This document shows, in pieces, positions 15,588-25,457 of a DNA stretch of 64,000 bases. The DNA comes from Pseudoduganella namucuonensis (GTDB taxonomy: Bacteria; Pseudomonadota; Gammaproteobacteria; Burkholderiales; Burkholderiaceae_D). Numbering within the stretch: the stretch's first letter is position 1; every line of letters begins with the position of its first letter. The stretch covers positions 21,293 to 85,292 of the forward strand of contig NZ_FPBO01000011.1 in the NCBI RefSeq assembly GCF_900116645.1. The letters are read 5' to 3'. Both the position numbers and the translations under genes were made by a program. Below the pieces are notes generated by a model. The model was not told where the DNA came from. It worked only from the letters and a program-made list of their open reading frames with translations, and made no database searches.

Positions 15588-16880
15588 ATGCAAACCATCG
15601 TAATCGTAGGCGGAGGCGCGGGCGGCCTCGAACTGGCAACACGTCTGGGCGACACCATGGGCCGCAAGGGCCGCGCGCGGGTCATCCTGGTCGATCGTTC
15701 GCCCACGCACTTCTGGAAGCCATTGCTGCACACGGTTGCCTCGGGCAAGCGCGATCCGCAAGTGTTCCAGATCGAGTACTCGGCGCAGGCGGCGCAGCAC
15801 GGCTTCACCTTCATCCACGCCGAGCTGCGCTCGGTGGACCGCGCGGACAAGTCGCTGGAACTGGCGCCCATCCTGTCGGACGACATGGGCGAGGCGCCGT
15901 CGCGCAAGCTCGGCTACTCGACGCTGGTGCTGGCGCTGGGCGCGGTCACCAACTTCTACGGCGTGCCCGGCGCGGCGGACAACGTCTGCACGCTGGACAG
16001 CGTGCGCGACGCCAAGGCCTTCTACCGCCGCTTCTTCGGCGCCTGCGTGCGGGCCTCGGAGGAGGAGGGGCGGCAGGTCAACGTGGTGATCGTCGGCGGC
16101 GGCGCCACCGGCGTGGAACTGGCGGCGGAACTGGTCTACAGCGCCCGCGCGCTGGCCAAGTACAAGGCCCACTCGCTGGACCCGGCGCGCGACGTGCGCA
16201 TCAGCGTCCTGGAACGCGGCGAGCGGCTGCTGCCGCACCTGCCGGCCGAACTGTCGGCGCGCGCCGAGGCCTACCTGCGTTCGCGCGGCATCGAGATTTG
16301 CACCGGCACGGCCGTCAAGAGCGTGGAGGCGGATACGGTGCACGTGGCCGAGGGCGCGGGGGAAGCCAGCGCGCGGCCCGCCACGCTGACCTTGTGGGCG
16401 GCGGGAGTGGAAGGGCCCGCGATCTGCACCACGCTGGGCCTGCAACTGAGCCGCATGCGGCAGATCATGGTGAACGCGTCGCTGCAATCGATCGACGACG
16501 CCAGCGTGTTCGCCATCGGCGACTGCGCCAGCTTTGTCTGTCCGGTGAAGGGCGCCGCGCCGCCGCGCGCGCAGGTCGCGCACCAGCAGGCCGTGTTCCT
16601 GGCCGCCGCCCTGGCCCGCCGCGAGGGCAAGCCGCTGCCGGAGTTCAGCTACCGCGACTACGGTTCGCTGGTGTCGCTGGGGCCGGTCGCCGCCATCGGC
16701 GTGCTGCTGGGCGGATCGATCGGCCGGCAGCTGCCGGTCAGCGGCACCATGGCCCAGGTGCTGTACGGGCTGATGTACCAGAAGCACCTGATGGCCCTGC
16801 ACGGCTTCGTGCGCGCCGCCGCCGTTACCCTGTCGGACTGGCTGCGGAAACGTTTGACGCCGTCGGTCAAGCTGCATTGA
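15588..16880 (+). CDS. ndh: Type II NADH:quinone oxidoreductase (NDH-2)
   Basis: A 430-residue single-subunit, non-proton-pumping NADH dehydrogenase. It passes electrons from NADH through FAD to quinone at the inner membrane. Two Rossmann folds are visible: the FAD-binding VIVGGGAGGLELATRL at the N-terminus and the NADH-binding VVIVGGGATGVELAAEL near residue 166. The FAD-closing motif VFAIGDCA lies near 305, followed by the quinone-site-like VAHQQA. The amphipathic C-terminus (WLRKRLTP) would provide membrane attachment. It diverges from a LysR regulator and converges on the DmlR-type regulator. Confidence 0.88.
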   Translation: MQTIVIVGGGAGGLELATRLGDTMGRKGRARVILVDRSPTHFWKPLLHTVASGKRDPQVFQIEYSAQAAQHGFTFIHAELRSVDRADKSLELAPILSDDMGEAPSRKLGYSTLVLALGAVTNFYGVPGAADNVCTLDSVRDAKAFYRRFFGACVRASEEEGRQVNVVIVGGGATGVELAAELVYSARALAKYKAHSLDPARDVRISVLERGERLLPHLPAELSARAEAYLRSRGIEICTGTAVKSVEADTVHVAEGAGEASARPATLTLWAAGVEGPAICTTLGLQLSRMRQIMVNASLQSIDDASVFAIGDCASFVCPVKGAAPPRAQVAHQQAVFLAAALARREGKPLPEFSYRDYGSLVSLGPVAAIGVLLGGSIGRQLPVSGTMAQVLYGLMYQKHLMALHGFVRAAAVTLSDWLRKRLTPSVKLH

Positions 16881-16901
16881 CCGGATCCGGCGCCGTTCGA
16901 C

Positions 16902-17810
16902 CTACGGCGCCGGTTTCGCCAACCAGTCCTCCAGGAACTGCACGCACACGCGCACGTTCGCGGACGTCCCCAACCGCGTGGGGTAGATGGCCCACACGTC
17001 GGCCTCCTGGCTGTAGTCGGGCAGCACCCGCACCAGGCGTCCGTCGGCGAGGCTGGGGCCGACGTCCCAGATCGAGCGCAGGATGACGCCGTGGCCGTCG
17101 ATGGCCCACTGGTGGACCAGCTCGCCGTTGTTGGTCGACAGCGGACCGCCGACCTTCACCGCCTCCGGCCCCCGCGGCCCGGTCAGCCGCCAGCGTCCCG
17201 GGTCCTGGTCGCGCTCGCGGATCACGATGCATTGATGCCTCAACAGGTCGCCCAACTCCCGCGGCGTGCCCGCCCGCTCCAGGTAGGCCGGCGAGGCGCA
17301 CAGCACGCGCGAATTCTCGGCGATCCGCCGCGCGATCAAATGCTGCTCCCGCACCTGTCCCACGCGGATGTCGAGGTGGAAGCCCTCGGCGATCAGGTCC
17401 ACCGGCCGGTCCAGCAATTCCAGTTCGATCTCCAGTTCGGGATACTGCCGCGCCAGCACCGAGATGGCGGGCGCCACGCGGTTGCGGCCGAAACCGGAAC
17501 TGGTGCAGAGCCGCAGCGGCCCGCGCGGCGTGGTGCCTTTCTGCGATATCGCCTCCTCGAGCTGGTCGGCGTCCTCCAGGATGCGCTGCGCCCACTGGTG
17601 GACAACCGTGCCATGATCGGTCAGCGACACCTTGCGCGTGGTACGGTGCAGCAGCCGCACCTCCAGCGTCTTTTCCAGGATGGCGATGCGCTTGCTCACC
17701 AGCGCGTTCGACACCCCCAGTTCCTGCGCGGACGCCGCGAAACTCTGCTTGCGCACCACCACGCAGAACATACTGAGGTCTTCCAACAGCGGCCGGTCTT
17801 GATTGTTCAC
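16902..17810 (-). CDS. dmlR: LysR family transcriptional regulator (DmlR-like)
   Basis: A 302-residue LysR regulator with an N-terminal helix-turn-helix (SFAASAQELGVSNALVSKRIAILE) and an effector domain from about residue 95. It diverges from a D-malate/tartrate dehydrogenase gene across 94 bases. This is the arrangement of dmlR-dmlA in other proteobacteria, where DmlR activates dmlA in response to D-malate or related acids. The start is a GTG at 17810 without a clear ribosome-binding site, so the N-terminus is provisional. Confidence 0.8.
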   Translation of the reverse strand: MNNQDRPLLEDLSMFCVVVRKQSFAASAQELGVSNALVSKRIAILEKTLEVRLLHRTTRKVSLTDHGTVVHQWAQRILEDADQLEEAISQKGTTPRGPLRLCTSSGFGRNRVAPAISVLARQYPELEIELELLDRPVDLIAEGFHLDIRVGQVREQHLIARRIAENSRVLCASPAYLERAGTPRELGDLLRHQCIVIRERDQDPGRWRLTGPRGPEAVKVGGPLSTNNGELVHQWAIDGHGVILRSIWDVGPSLADGRLVRVLPDYSQEADVWAIYPTRLGTSANVRVCVQFLEDWLAKPAP

Positions 17811-17904
17811 GATATGTGTATTGTAGGATCACGAATGGCATCATTATATATTGAAGCGTATTCAGTACAATGAAGCGGTCAAATCAACCACGAGAGGCGT
17901 CACC

Positions 17905-18981
17905 ATGAAAACCCACAAGATCGCAGTCATCGCCGGCGACGGCATCGGCAACGAAGTGATGCCGGAGGGCCTGCGCGTGCTGGAGGCGGCGGCGCGCAAG
18001 TTCAACATCGGCCTGGAACTCACCACCATGGACTGGGCCAACTGCGACTATTACCTGGAGCACGGCCAGATGATGCCGGACGACTGGCGCCAGCAGCTCG
18101 AGGGCTTCGACGCCATCTACTTCGGCGCCGCCGGCATGCCCGACAAGGTGCCCGACCACATCTCGCTGTGGGGTTCGCTGCTCAAGTTCCGCCGCGAATT
18201 CGACCAGTACGTGAACCTGCGCCCGGTGCGCCTGATGCCCGGCGTGCCCAGCCCCCTGGCCAACCGCAAGCCCGGCGACATCGATTTCTACGTGGTGCGC
18301 GAGAACACCGAGGGCGAGTACTCGTCGGTGGGCGGCAAGATGTTCGAGGGCACGGACCGCGAGTTCGTGGTGCAGGACGCCATCTTCACCCGCAGCGGCA
18401 CCGACCGCATCCTGAAATACGCCTTCGACCTGGCGCAGAGCCGCCCCAAGAAGCACCTGACCTCGGCCACCAAGTCCAACGGCATCTCGATCAGCATGCC
18501 GTACTGGGACGAGCGGGTGGAGGCCATGGCCCCGTCCTACGCCGACGTGCGCTGGGACAAATACCACATCGACATCCTGTGCGCGCGCTTCGTGCTGTCG
18601 CCGGAGCGCTTCGACGTGGTGGTCGCGTCCAACCTGTTCGGCGACATCCTGTCCGACCTGGGCCCCGCCTGCACCGGCACCATCGGCATCGCGCCGTCGG
18701 CCAACCTGAACCCGGAGCGCAAATTCCCGTCGCTGTTCGAACCGGTGCACGGCTCGGCGCCGGACATCTTCGGCAAGAACATCGCCAACCCGATCGGCAT
18801 GATCTGGTCCGGCGCGATGATGCTGGACTTCCTGGGCAACGGCGACGCCAGCCACACCGCCGCGCACGACGCCATCATGCGGGCCATCGAAGCGGTGCTG
18901 GTGGAGGGCCCGGTGACGCCCGACCTGGGCGGCGCCGCCAACACCAGCGACGTGGGCAAGGCCATCGCCGCGGCGCTGTGA
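17905..18981 (+). CDS. dmlA: D-malate/tartrate dehydrogenase (decarboxylating)
   Basis: A 358-residue NAD-dependent beta-decarboxylating dehydrogenase of the isopropylmalate/isocitrate dehydrogenase fold. Visible elements are the N-terminal IAGDGIGNEVMPEG, the substrate-arginine region YVNLRPVRLMPG, VRENTEGEYSSVGG, and the divalent-metal motif VVASNLFGDILSDLG. The RENTEGEYS sequence and the length fit D-malate/tartrate dehydrogenase better than LeuB. The ATG has GAGAGG upstream. It converts D-malate to pyruvate and CO2 (tartrate is an alternative substrate) in the cytosol. Control by the divergent LysR gene is likely. Confidence 0.87.
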   Translation: MKTHKIAVIAGDGIGNEVMPEGLRVLEAAARKFNIGLELTTMDWANCDYYLEHGQMMPDDWRQQLEGFDAIYFGAAGMPDKVPDHISLWGSLLKFRREFDQYVNLRPVRLMPGVPSPLANRKPGDIDFYVVRENTEGEYSSVGGKMFEGTDREFVVQDAIFTRSGTDRILKYAFDLAQSRPKKHLTSATKSNGISISMPYWDERVEAMAPSYADVRWDKYHIDILCARFVLSPERFDVVVASNLFGDILSDLGPACTGTIGIAPSANLNPERKFPSLFEPVHGSAPDIFGKNIANPIGMIWSGAMMLDFLGNGDASHTAAHDAIMRAIEAVLVEGPVTPDLGGAANTSDVGKAIAAAL

Positions 18982-19010
18982 GGCGCGCTGTTTAGCGCTA
19001 TCATCATGGG

Positions 19011-20381
19011 ATGACCGCCGCCGCCACTTCGTCCGCCCCCCGTCCCCATATTTTCACACTCGCCTGGCCCCTGTTGATCGAGCTGTTCCTCGCCGTGGCG
19101 CTCGGCGTGGCCGGCACCGCGCTGGCCGCCCGCATGTCCGACACGGCGGGGGCCGCGTTCGCGATCGCCAACCAGATCTCGGTGACGCTGTTCATGCTGT
19201 TCCGTATCATCGGTTCCGGCATCGGCGTCGTGGTCACCCAGAACCTGGGCGGCGGACGGCGCGACATGGCCAACAAGGTGGCGCTGTCGATGCTGGGCGC
19301 CAGCACCTGGCTGGGCGCCTTCACCGCGCTGCTGGCCTTCGTCGGCGCCGACTGGCTGCTGCGCCTGATGCACACGCCGGCCGAGGTGCTGCCGCTGGCC
19401 ACGCCGCTGCTGCAGGCGCTGGCCCCGGCCATGCTGTTCGACGCCTGGAACGCCTCCATGGCCAGCGTGATGCGGGCCCACCTGCGCACGCGCGACACGC
19501 TGACGGTGCTGGTGGCCATGCACCTGAGCCACGTCGCGCTGGCCGTGCCGCTGATGCAGGGCTGGGGGCCGCTGCCCGCGATGGGGCTTCCGGGCTTCGC
19601 GCTGGCGCTGCTGGTCAGCCGCGTCATCGGCCTCGCGTTGCACCTGCTGGTGTGGCGCCGCCACCTGGGACTGGCGCCGGTGGCCGGCGACTGGTGGCGC
19701 TTGCGGCGCCGCGAACTGGCGGACGTGCTGCACATCGGCATCCCCGCCGCGGCCGAGAACATCGCCTGGCGCGTGTCCTTCATGGCCAGCATGGCGGTGG
19801 CCGGCCTGCTGGGCGCGCAGTCGCTGGCCACGCTGGCCTACGTCCACCAGATCGGCAGCGTGGTGGTGATCTTCAGCCTCGCCACCGCCTTCGCGGTCGA
19901 GATCATGGTGGGGCACATGATAGGCGCGGGCGAGCTGCGCGACGCCCATCGGCTGGTGCGCAGCGCGCTGGGACGCGGCCTGGTGATCAGCGGCCTGATC
20001 TCGGGCAGCGTGGCGCTGGCGGGGCCATGGCTGCTAGGCCTGTTCACCAGGGACCCTGCCATCATCGCCAGCGGCGGCGCGCTGCTCTGGCTGGCCGTGC
20101 TGCTGGAACTCGGGCGCACCTTCAACCTGGTCGTCATCAACGCGCTGCGCGCGGCGGGCGATGTGCGCTACCCGGTGATGGCGGGCGCCGCGTCGATGTT
20201 CATCGTGCTGGCCGGCGGCAGCTGGCTGCTGGGCGTCCACTTCGGCCTCGGCCTGGCCGGCCTGTGGATCGCCTACTGCGCCGACGAATGGATACGCGGC
20301 CTGCTGATGTGGCGGCGCTGGTCGGTGCAAGCCTGGGTCCCCCACGCCCGCGCCGCCCGCCGCCGCCTGCGTCCGCAATGA
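19011..20381 (+). CDS. MATE family efflux transporter
   Basis: A 456-residue inner-membrane protein with about 12 predicted hydrophobic helices in two similar halves, as in the NorM/DinF class of cation-coupled multidrug exporters. Family-like features are the N-terminal PHIFTLAWPLLIELFL, the internal repeat start at about residue 235 (GIPAAAENIAWRVSF), and VTQNLGGGRRDMANK after TM2. It begins 29 bases after dmlA. It may be read from the same transcript, but the functions are unrelated. The exported compound cannot be deduced. Confidence 0.87.
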   Translation: MTAAATSSAPRPHIFTLAWPLLIELFLAVALGVAGTALAARMSDTAGAAFAIANQISVTLFMLFRIIGSGIGVVVTQNLGGGRRDMANKVALSMLGASTWLGAFTALLAFVGADWLLRLMHTPAEVLPLATPLLQALAPAMLFDAWNASMASVMRAHLRTRDTLTVLVAMHLSHVALAVPLMQGWGPLPAMGLPGFALALLVSRVIGLALHLLVWRRHLGLAPVAGDWWRLRRRELADVLHIGIPAAAENIAWRVSFMASMAVAGLLGAQSLATLAYVHQIGSVVVIFSLATAFAVEIMVGHMIGAGELRDAHRLVRSALGRGLVISGLISGSVALAGPWLLGLFTRDPAIIASGGALLWLAVLLELGRTFNLVVINALRAAGDVRYPVMAGAASMFIVLAGGSWLLGVHFGLGLAGLWIAYCADEWIRGLLMWRRWSVQAWVPHARAARRRLRPQ

Positions 20382-20499
20382 CCGTTCCCCGCCGGCGCCT
20401 ACAAATTCACGACAAAATTGTTAGTATTCGTGACATTGTGGCGCCAAAAACTTGTCACAATACCGGCTTTGCCCGCGCGGGCGCCTCACAGGGGGAATC

Positions 20500-21045
20500 G
20501 TGGTCACGACAGGGACGTTGAAAACGGCGGTACGGCACGCCGCGGCCGTCGCGCTGCTGGCCTCCGCCGTGCTGGCGTCCGGCTGCTCGCGGACCGAGCG
20601 CTGGCAGGAGGAGGTGCGCCTCGGTTCCGGCCAGGTCATCCTGGTCGACCGCGTCAGCGGCGAGCGCGACGCCTCGTTGCGCTTCTCCCTGCCCGGCGTG
20701 CCGCGCAAGGTCTACGAGTGGCACGCGCTGCACGACGGCGGCATCTGGCGCCACGAGAATCCGCTGGTGCTGGACGTGGAGAACGGCGTGCCGGTCATCT
20801 ACACGGTGGTGGTCACGTCGCCCGGCTGCCGCCTGTTCACGCGCTACAGCAACCGCAACGGCGCCTGGGTGGAGGAGGTCTTGCCGGACAAGTTCAAGGG
20901 CAAGGCCATGAACCTGTTCGTGCGCGGCGGCCTCGATGTCGGCGACACCGTCACCCTGGACCAGAAGCGCCGCGAAAGCACCGTCATCTCCTATTCCCGC
21001 TCGCTCAAGTATCTCGGGCCATCGGACAAGGCCTGCCGCCGCTAA
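20500..21045 (+). CDS. Hypothetical lipoprotein, 181 residues
   Basis: A lipoprotein of unknown function. The signal peptide contains the lipobox LASGC at about residue 27, followed by SRTERWQEEVRLGSGQ. The mature part has two cysteines at most and looks beta-rich. The phrases EVRLGSGQVILVDR and PLVLDVENGVPVIYTVV occur in a group of small proteobacterial lipoproteins without assigned function. The GTG at 20500 with GGGG upstream gives a compact signal peptide. A TTG at 20452 would add 16 residues. It stands alone between the MATE pump and the carboxypeptidase. Confidence 0.7.
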   Translation: MVTTGTLKTAVRHAAAVALLASAVLASGCSRTERWQEEVRLGSGQVILVDRVSGERDASLRFSLPGVPRKVYEWHALHDGGIWRHENPLVLDVENGVPVIYTVVVTSPGCRLFTRYSNRNGAWVEEVLPDKFKGKAMNLFVRGGLDVGDTVTLDQKRRESTVISYSRSLKYLGPSDKACRR

Positions 21046-21124
21046 GGCCGGAATGTTGTATTCCATGCATCGGAATGGTGCATAATCTCTCCAGGCAAAG
21101 TCACACACTTCCTGGAGACCGGCT

Positions 21125-22708
21125 GTGGCCAACATATCAAAAGAATATCGCCTGACCGCGCTGGCCTCCGCCTGCGCGGCATTGCTGCTGGCGGGATGCG
21201 GCGGCGGCGGGGGAGGGAGCGGCGCCACCACGCCGCCGGTGACCACGCCGCCCGTCACCACGCCCGCCGACGGCTCGCTCGCCGAGAACATCGCCTACTC
21301 CGGCGCCGCCACCGCGTCGCTGGCCACGGCGGCGGAGCGCGCCGCGACCGTCAAGGGCACGCTGGCGCTGAACGGCGCCACCATCGCCTACACCGCAACC
21401 ACCGGCCACCTGACCGGCACCGATTCCCGCACCGGCCGCGCCGCCTCCTTCTTCTACGTGGCCTACACGCGCGACGGGCAGGACCTGGGCAAGCGGCCCG
21501 TCACCTTCTTCTACAACGGCGGCCCCGGCTCGGCGTCCATGTGGCTGCACCTGGGCTCCTTCGCGCCCAAGCGCATCGTCACGCAGATCCCGTCCAGCGT
21601 GGTGGCGTCGCCGGTGCAGCTGGTGGACAACGCCGAGAGCCTGATCGACGCCAGCGACCTGGTGTTCGTGGACGCCGTGGGCACCGGCTACTCGCAGGCC
21701 GTGGCGCCGGCCACCAACCAGGACTACTGGGGCGTGGACACGGACGCCGCCGGCTTCCGCGACTTCGTGCAGCGCTACGTGGCCGTGAACGGGCGGCAGG
21801 CCTCGCCCAAGGTGCTGTTCGGCGAATCCTACGGCGCGCCGCGCACCGCCGTGCTGGCCAACCTGCTGGAGACGGCGGGCGTGAGGGTGGACGGGGTGGT
21901 GCTGCATTCGGCCATCATGGATTACAACGCCAACTGCGGCGTGCTCGAAGCGGCCATCAGCTGCGAGGGCTATATCCCCACCTACGCGGCCACCAGCAAC
22001 TACTACAAGCTGGCCAGCCCCGCGCCGTTCGACTTCAACGACTTCATGCGGGAGCTGCGCGGCTTCAGCGCCACCGGCTACCGGAGCGCGGCGCAAGCCT
22101 TCCTGTCGCCGGCCCGCACACCGCCGCCGCAAACGGTGGTGACCAAGCTGGTGAGCTACACCGGCATCCCGGCGCTCACCTGGCAGCAGGACCTCAACTA
22201 CACGCCGGGCAGCTACGCGCGCAACCTGCTGCCCGGCCAGCTGCTGGGCCGCTACGACGCGCGCGTCTCCGGCGCCGTCAACGGTCCGCTGGCGGTGGAC
22301 GGCGACCCGTCGCTGACGGTGGTGAACAATCCCTTCATCACCACCATGCGCAGCTACCTGGCCGGCACGCTGAAATACAGCGCGCTGACCAATTACCTCA
22401 ATTTCAACGACATCATCGGACGCTGGAACTTCCGCCACGATGGCAAGGAGCTGCCGGACACCATCCCGGACCTGGCCGCCGCCATCACGCTGAATCCGGC
22501 CATGAAGGTGCTGGCGCAAAGCGGCTATCACGACCTGGCCACGCCGTTCTATCAGACCGAGCTCGATATGGCGCGGCTGGGCGCCAATCCCAACATCCAG
22601 GTCCGCAACTACCACAGCGGCCATATGATCTACCTGGACGACGCCGCGCGCAGCGCGCAGCGGGCCGACCTGGTTAGCTTCTATGGCGGCATCACGGCGG
22701 GGAAATGA
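21125..22708 (+). CDS. S10 family serine carboxypeptidase-like lipoprotein
   Basis: A 527-residue exported peptidase. The lipoprotein signal ends LLLAGCGGGGGG and is followed by a TTPPVTTPPVTTP linker, which places the enzyme on a membrane surface. The catalytic core shows the S10 substrate-binding motif FFYNGGPGSASMW, the nucleophile box FGESYGAPRTA (near residue 237) and the histidine box NYHSGHMIYLD near the C-terminus. These are the three regions of the Ser-Asp-His triad. It would remove C-terminal residues from peptides. The start is GTG with GGAG upstream. The following EF-hand gene overlaps its stop codon, so the two are probably one operon. Confidence 0.87.
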   Translation: MANISKEYRLTALASACAALLLAGCGGGGGGSGATTPPVTTPPVTTPADGSLAENIAYSGAATASLATAAERAATVKGTLALNGATIAYTATTGHLTGTDSRTGRAASFFYVAYTRDGQDLGKRPVTFFYNGGPGSASMWLHLGSFAPKRIVTQIPSSVVASPVQLVDNAESLIDASDLVFVDAVGTGYSQAVAPATNQDYWGVDTDAAGFRDFVQRYVAVNGRQASPKVLFGESYGAPRTAVLANLLETAGVRVDGVVLHSAIMDYNANCGVLEAAISCEGYIPTYAATSNYYKLASPAPFDFNDFMRELRGFSATGYRSAAQAFLSPARTPPPQTVVTKLVSYTGIPALTWQQDLNYTPGSYARNLLPGQLLGRYDARVSGAVNGPLAVDGDPSLTVVNNPFITTMRSYLAGTLKYSALTNYLNFNDIIGRWNFRHDGKELPDTIPDLAAAITLNPAMKVLAQSGYHDLATPFYQTELDMARLGANPNIQVRNYHSGHMIYLDDAARSAQRADLVSFYGGITAGK

Positions 22709-23085
22709 TGAACACACTACGCAACCTTGGCTTGGGCCTGGCCCTCCTGGCGTGCTGCGGCGGCGCGCTGGCCGGCGATCCACCCGCGCCGTGCATGGAC
22801 CCCTGCGTGCCGCCTTCCAAGCGGCCGTCCACCGAGGCGCCGGCGTCCGGCGAGCGGCTGCGGCAACAGGCGCTGGACAAGCTCGAACAGCGCTTCCAGG
22901 AGGCGGACCTGGACCGCGACGGCGCGCTCACCGAGGAGGAGGCGCGCAAGGCGGGACTGGGCTATGTGGCCAACCATTTCGCGGAGATCGACACCGCCCG
23001 CCGCGGCCGCGTCACCTTCGAGGACCAGCGGCGGTACATGGCCCAGCGGCGCCGGCAGGCCATGGCCGAGCCGCCGCAACGCTAG
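22705..23085 (+). CDS. EF-hand domain-containing exported protein
   Basis: A 126-residue protein with a signal peptide (LGLGLALLACCGGALA-G), a short proline-rich stretch with two cysteines, then a pair of EF-hands. The first loop, DLDRDGALTEEE, has all the usual calcium ligands. The second, DTARRGRVTFED, is less canonical, with A and R at ligand positions, and may not bind calcium. The start overlaps the stop codon of the S10 peptidase gene, which suggests coupling and perhaps a shared role at the envelope. The partner and function are not known. Confidence 0.8.
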   Translation: MMNTLRNLGLGLALLACCGGALAGDPPAPCMDPCVPPSKRPSTEAPASGERLRQQALDKLEQRFQEADLDRDGALTEEEARKAGLGYVANHFAEIDTARRGRVTFEDQRRYMAQRRRQAMAEPPQR

Positions 23086-23221
23086 CTTGTCCTGGACGGT
23101 TCGCCGGTCGCGCGGACCGCTTCGACGCCCTCGATCGCAGCCCTTCATCGCATCCCTTCAATTGCGCGGCGATGGCCGGGGGTGTCCCGTACAATGGGCG
23201 CACCATCGTTAAGAGTGCGTC

Positions 23222-25387
23222 ATGACATCGATCCTTCCGGCTGCGCCGCCCGGCGCGGAGCCTTCCCATTTTGTTCGGTTCTACCACGAGGACGCGAGCT
23301 TGCTGGACGAGGTCGCCTCCTTCATCGACGACGGCTTGCGTTGCGGCGGCACCGGCATCGTCATCGCCACGGCCGAGCACCGGGCCGAGCTGGAACGCCG
23401 CCTGGCCGGATTCGGCGCGCCCAAGGGAACGAGCCGGCACACCGGGCGCCTGGAATGCCTGGACGCGGACGAGACGCTGTCGCAATTCATGATCGAGGGC
23501 TGGCCCGACGCCACCCGTTTCGAGCAGACGGTGGGCCGCCTGGTGCGCGCCGCGGCGGCCTCCGGCGGCGCGGTGCACGCCTTCGGCGAAATGGTGGCGG
23601 TGCTGTGCGCGCAGGGCAGGTACGAGGCCGCGCTGAGGCTGGAGGAACTGTGGAACGACCTGGCGAAGGAGGCGCGCTTCGCGCTGTTCTGCGCCTACCC
23701 GTGGAAGCTGTTCCGCACCGCCGAGCATTCCGCCGCGTTCGGCAAGGTGTGCTCGGCCCACGACCACGCCGGCCCCTGCCACGCGCACGCGGCGGAGCCG
23801 GCGGCCGATCCTGCGCGCCGTATCCTCGAACTCGAGCAGCAGGCCATCGCGCTGCAGTCGGAAATCGCCCGCCGCCGCGCCGCCGAGCTGGCGCTGGCCG
23901 AGCGCGAACGCGAACTGGCTGAGTTCCTCGACAACGCCGCCGAGGGTATCCACCGGGTGGACGCCGACGGCACCATCCTCTGGGCCAACAACGCCGAACT
24001 GAAGTTGCTGGGCTACCGGTGGGAACACTATATCGGCCGCCCGATCACCGATTTCCACGCCGACCGCGCCGTCATCGACGACATCCTGGCGCGCCTGAAA
24101 ATGGGGGAAACGCTGAACGACGTGCCGGCGCGCCTGCGCCGCCAGGACGGCGGCATCCGCCATGTGCTCATCAGTACCAACGGCTGCTTCGAGGACGGCG
24201 AACTGCGCTACACGCGCTGCTTCACGCGCGACGCCAGCGAGCGTTACCAGCGCGACGAGGCGCTGACACAGCGCGACCGCATGCTGACGCACGCCCCGGT
24301 GGGCGCGGCGCTGGTGCTGGGGCCGGAGTTCGCCTTCTATCTGGCCAACCAGCGCTTTTGCGACATGACCCACCGCGGGCCGCTGGAGGGCAGCACCTTC
24401 CAGCATGCCTTCCCCGAACTCGCCGGCACGGAGCTGGACGCGCAGCTGCGGCGCGTGCTGGAAACGGGTGAACCCTACGCGGCCGAGGAGGCCCGCCTGC
24501 CCATCGACAACGGCGAGGGGCTGGAGGAGCGCTTCTTCCAGGTGGGCCTGCAGCCGCTGACCGGCGCCGACGGCCAGGTGCAGGGCGTGATCCTGGTGCT
24601 GGTGGACGTGGGCGAGCATGTGCGCCTGCGCCTCAGCCTGGAGAACGCGCAGGCCGCGCGCGAGGCGGTGCTGGCGGAGCTGACCGCCAGCGGCCGCGCC
24701 AAGGACGAGTTCCTGGCCATGCTGGGCCACGAGCTGCGCAATCCGCTGTCGCCCATCGTGTCGGCGGTCGAGCTGATGCGCATCAAGGGCGACGGCCGCA
24801 CGCAGCGGGAGCAGGAGGTCATCCGCCGCCAGCTGTCCCACCTGGTGCGCCTGGTCGACGACCTGCTCGACATCTCGCGCGTCAACAGCGGCCGCATCGA
24901 ACTGCACATCGAACACATCGCGCTGGACGACATGCTAGGCAAGGCCGCCGAGATGGTGCGGCCCCTGCTCGGGCAGCGCTGCCACCAGTTCAGCCTCGAG
25001 GTCGAGCCGGGAATTTCGCTGCGCGGCGACGCGGTGCGCCTGGCCCAGGCCTTCTCCAACCTGCTGACCAACGCCGCGCGCTACACGCCGCCCGGCGGGC
25101 GCGTGCGCCTGGTCGCCCGGAGCGACGGGCCGGAACACGTGCGCGTGTGCGTCGAGGACAATGGCGTCGGCATCCCGGCCGACATCCTGCCCAGGATCTT
25201 CGACCTGTTCTTCCAGGGCAAGCGCGGCATCGACCGGGCCGAGGGCGGCCTGGGCGTCGGCCTGGCGCTGGTGCAGTACATCGTCAGCCTGCACGGCGGC
25301 GAGGTGGCGGCCCACAGCGCGGGGCAGGGTGGCGGCAGCGAATTCGCCGTGCGCCTGCCCCTGGCCGGGCCCGCCGACGACGCCTGA
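23222..25387 (+). CDS. MEDS-PAS-PAS sensor histidine kinase
   Basis: A 721-residue soluble kinase. Residues 15-180 form a MEDS (DcmR-type sensory) domain: HFVRFYHEDASLLDEVASFI, GIVIATAEHR, and FCAYPWKLF. A coiled coil leads to two PAS domains (about 235-350 and 355-470). The HisKA segment has the phospho-acceptor histidine in FLAMLGHELRNPLSP near residue 503. The ATPase has the N-box NLLTNAARYTPP, the G1 box EDNGVGIP and the G2 box GGLGVGLALV. No transmembrane segment and no fused receiver are seen, and no response regulator gene is adjacent. It is therefore an orphan cytosolic sensor. MEDS domains bind small ligands such as hydrocarbon derivatives, but the signal here is unknown. Confidence 0.87.
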   Translation: MTSILPAAPPGAEPSHFVRFYHEDASLLDEVASFIDDGLRCGGTGIVIATAEHRAELERRLAGFGAPKGTSRHTGRLECLDADETLSQFMIEGWPDATRFEQTVGRLVRAAAASGGAVHAFGEMVAVLCAQGRYEAALRLEELWNDLAKEARFALFCAYPWKLFRTAEHSAAFGKVCSAHDHAGPCHAHAAEPAADPARRILELEQQAIALQSEIARRRAAELALAERERELAEFLDNAAEGIHRVDADGTILWANNAELKLLGYRWEHYIGRPITDFHADRAVIDDILARLKMGETLNDVPARLRRQDGGIRHVLISTNGCFEDGELRYTRCFTRDASERYQRDEALTQRDRMLTHAPVGAALVLGPEFAFYLANQRFCDMTHRGPLEGSTFQHAFPELAGTELDAQLRRVLETGEPYAAEEARLPIDNGEGLEERFFQVGLQPLTGADGQVQGVILVLVDVGEHVRLRLSLENAQAAREAVLAELTASGRAKDEFLAMLGHELRNPLSPIVSAVELMRIKGDGRTQREQEVIRRQLSHLVRLVDDLLDISRVNSGRIELHIEHIALDDMLGKAAEMVRPLLGQRCHQFSLEVEPGISLRGDAVRLAQAFSNLLTNAARYTPPGGRVRLVARSDGPEHVRVCVEDNGVGIPADILPRIFDLFFQGKRGIDRAEGGLGVGLALVQYIVSLHGGEVAAHSAGQGGGSEFAVRLPLAGPADDA

Positions 25388-25457
25388 GCAAAATTGCTGC
25401 ACTGCAGCGAATAGCCCTATACAATGGAAGCGTGCTTTCTTTGTGAAGGAGTCTATC

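Noticed and set aside
25161..25457. Upstream extension of AMP nucleosidase
   Set aside because: It is an alternative frame of the histidine kinase gene. The GTG at 25458 has a strong ribosome-binding site and matches family length.
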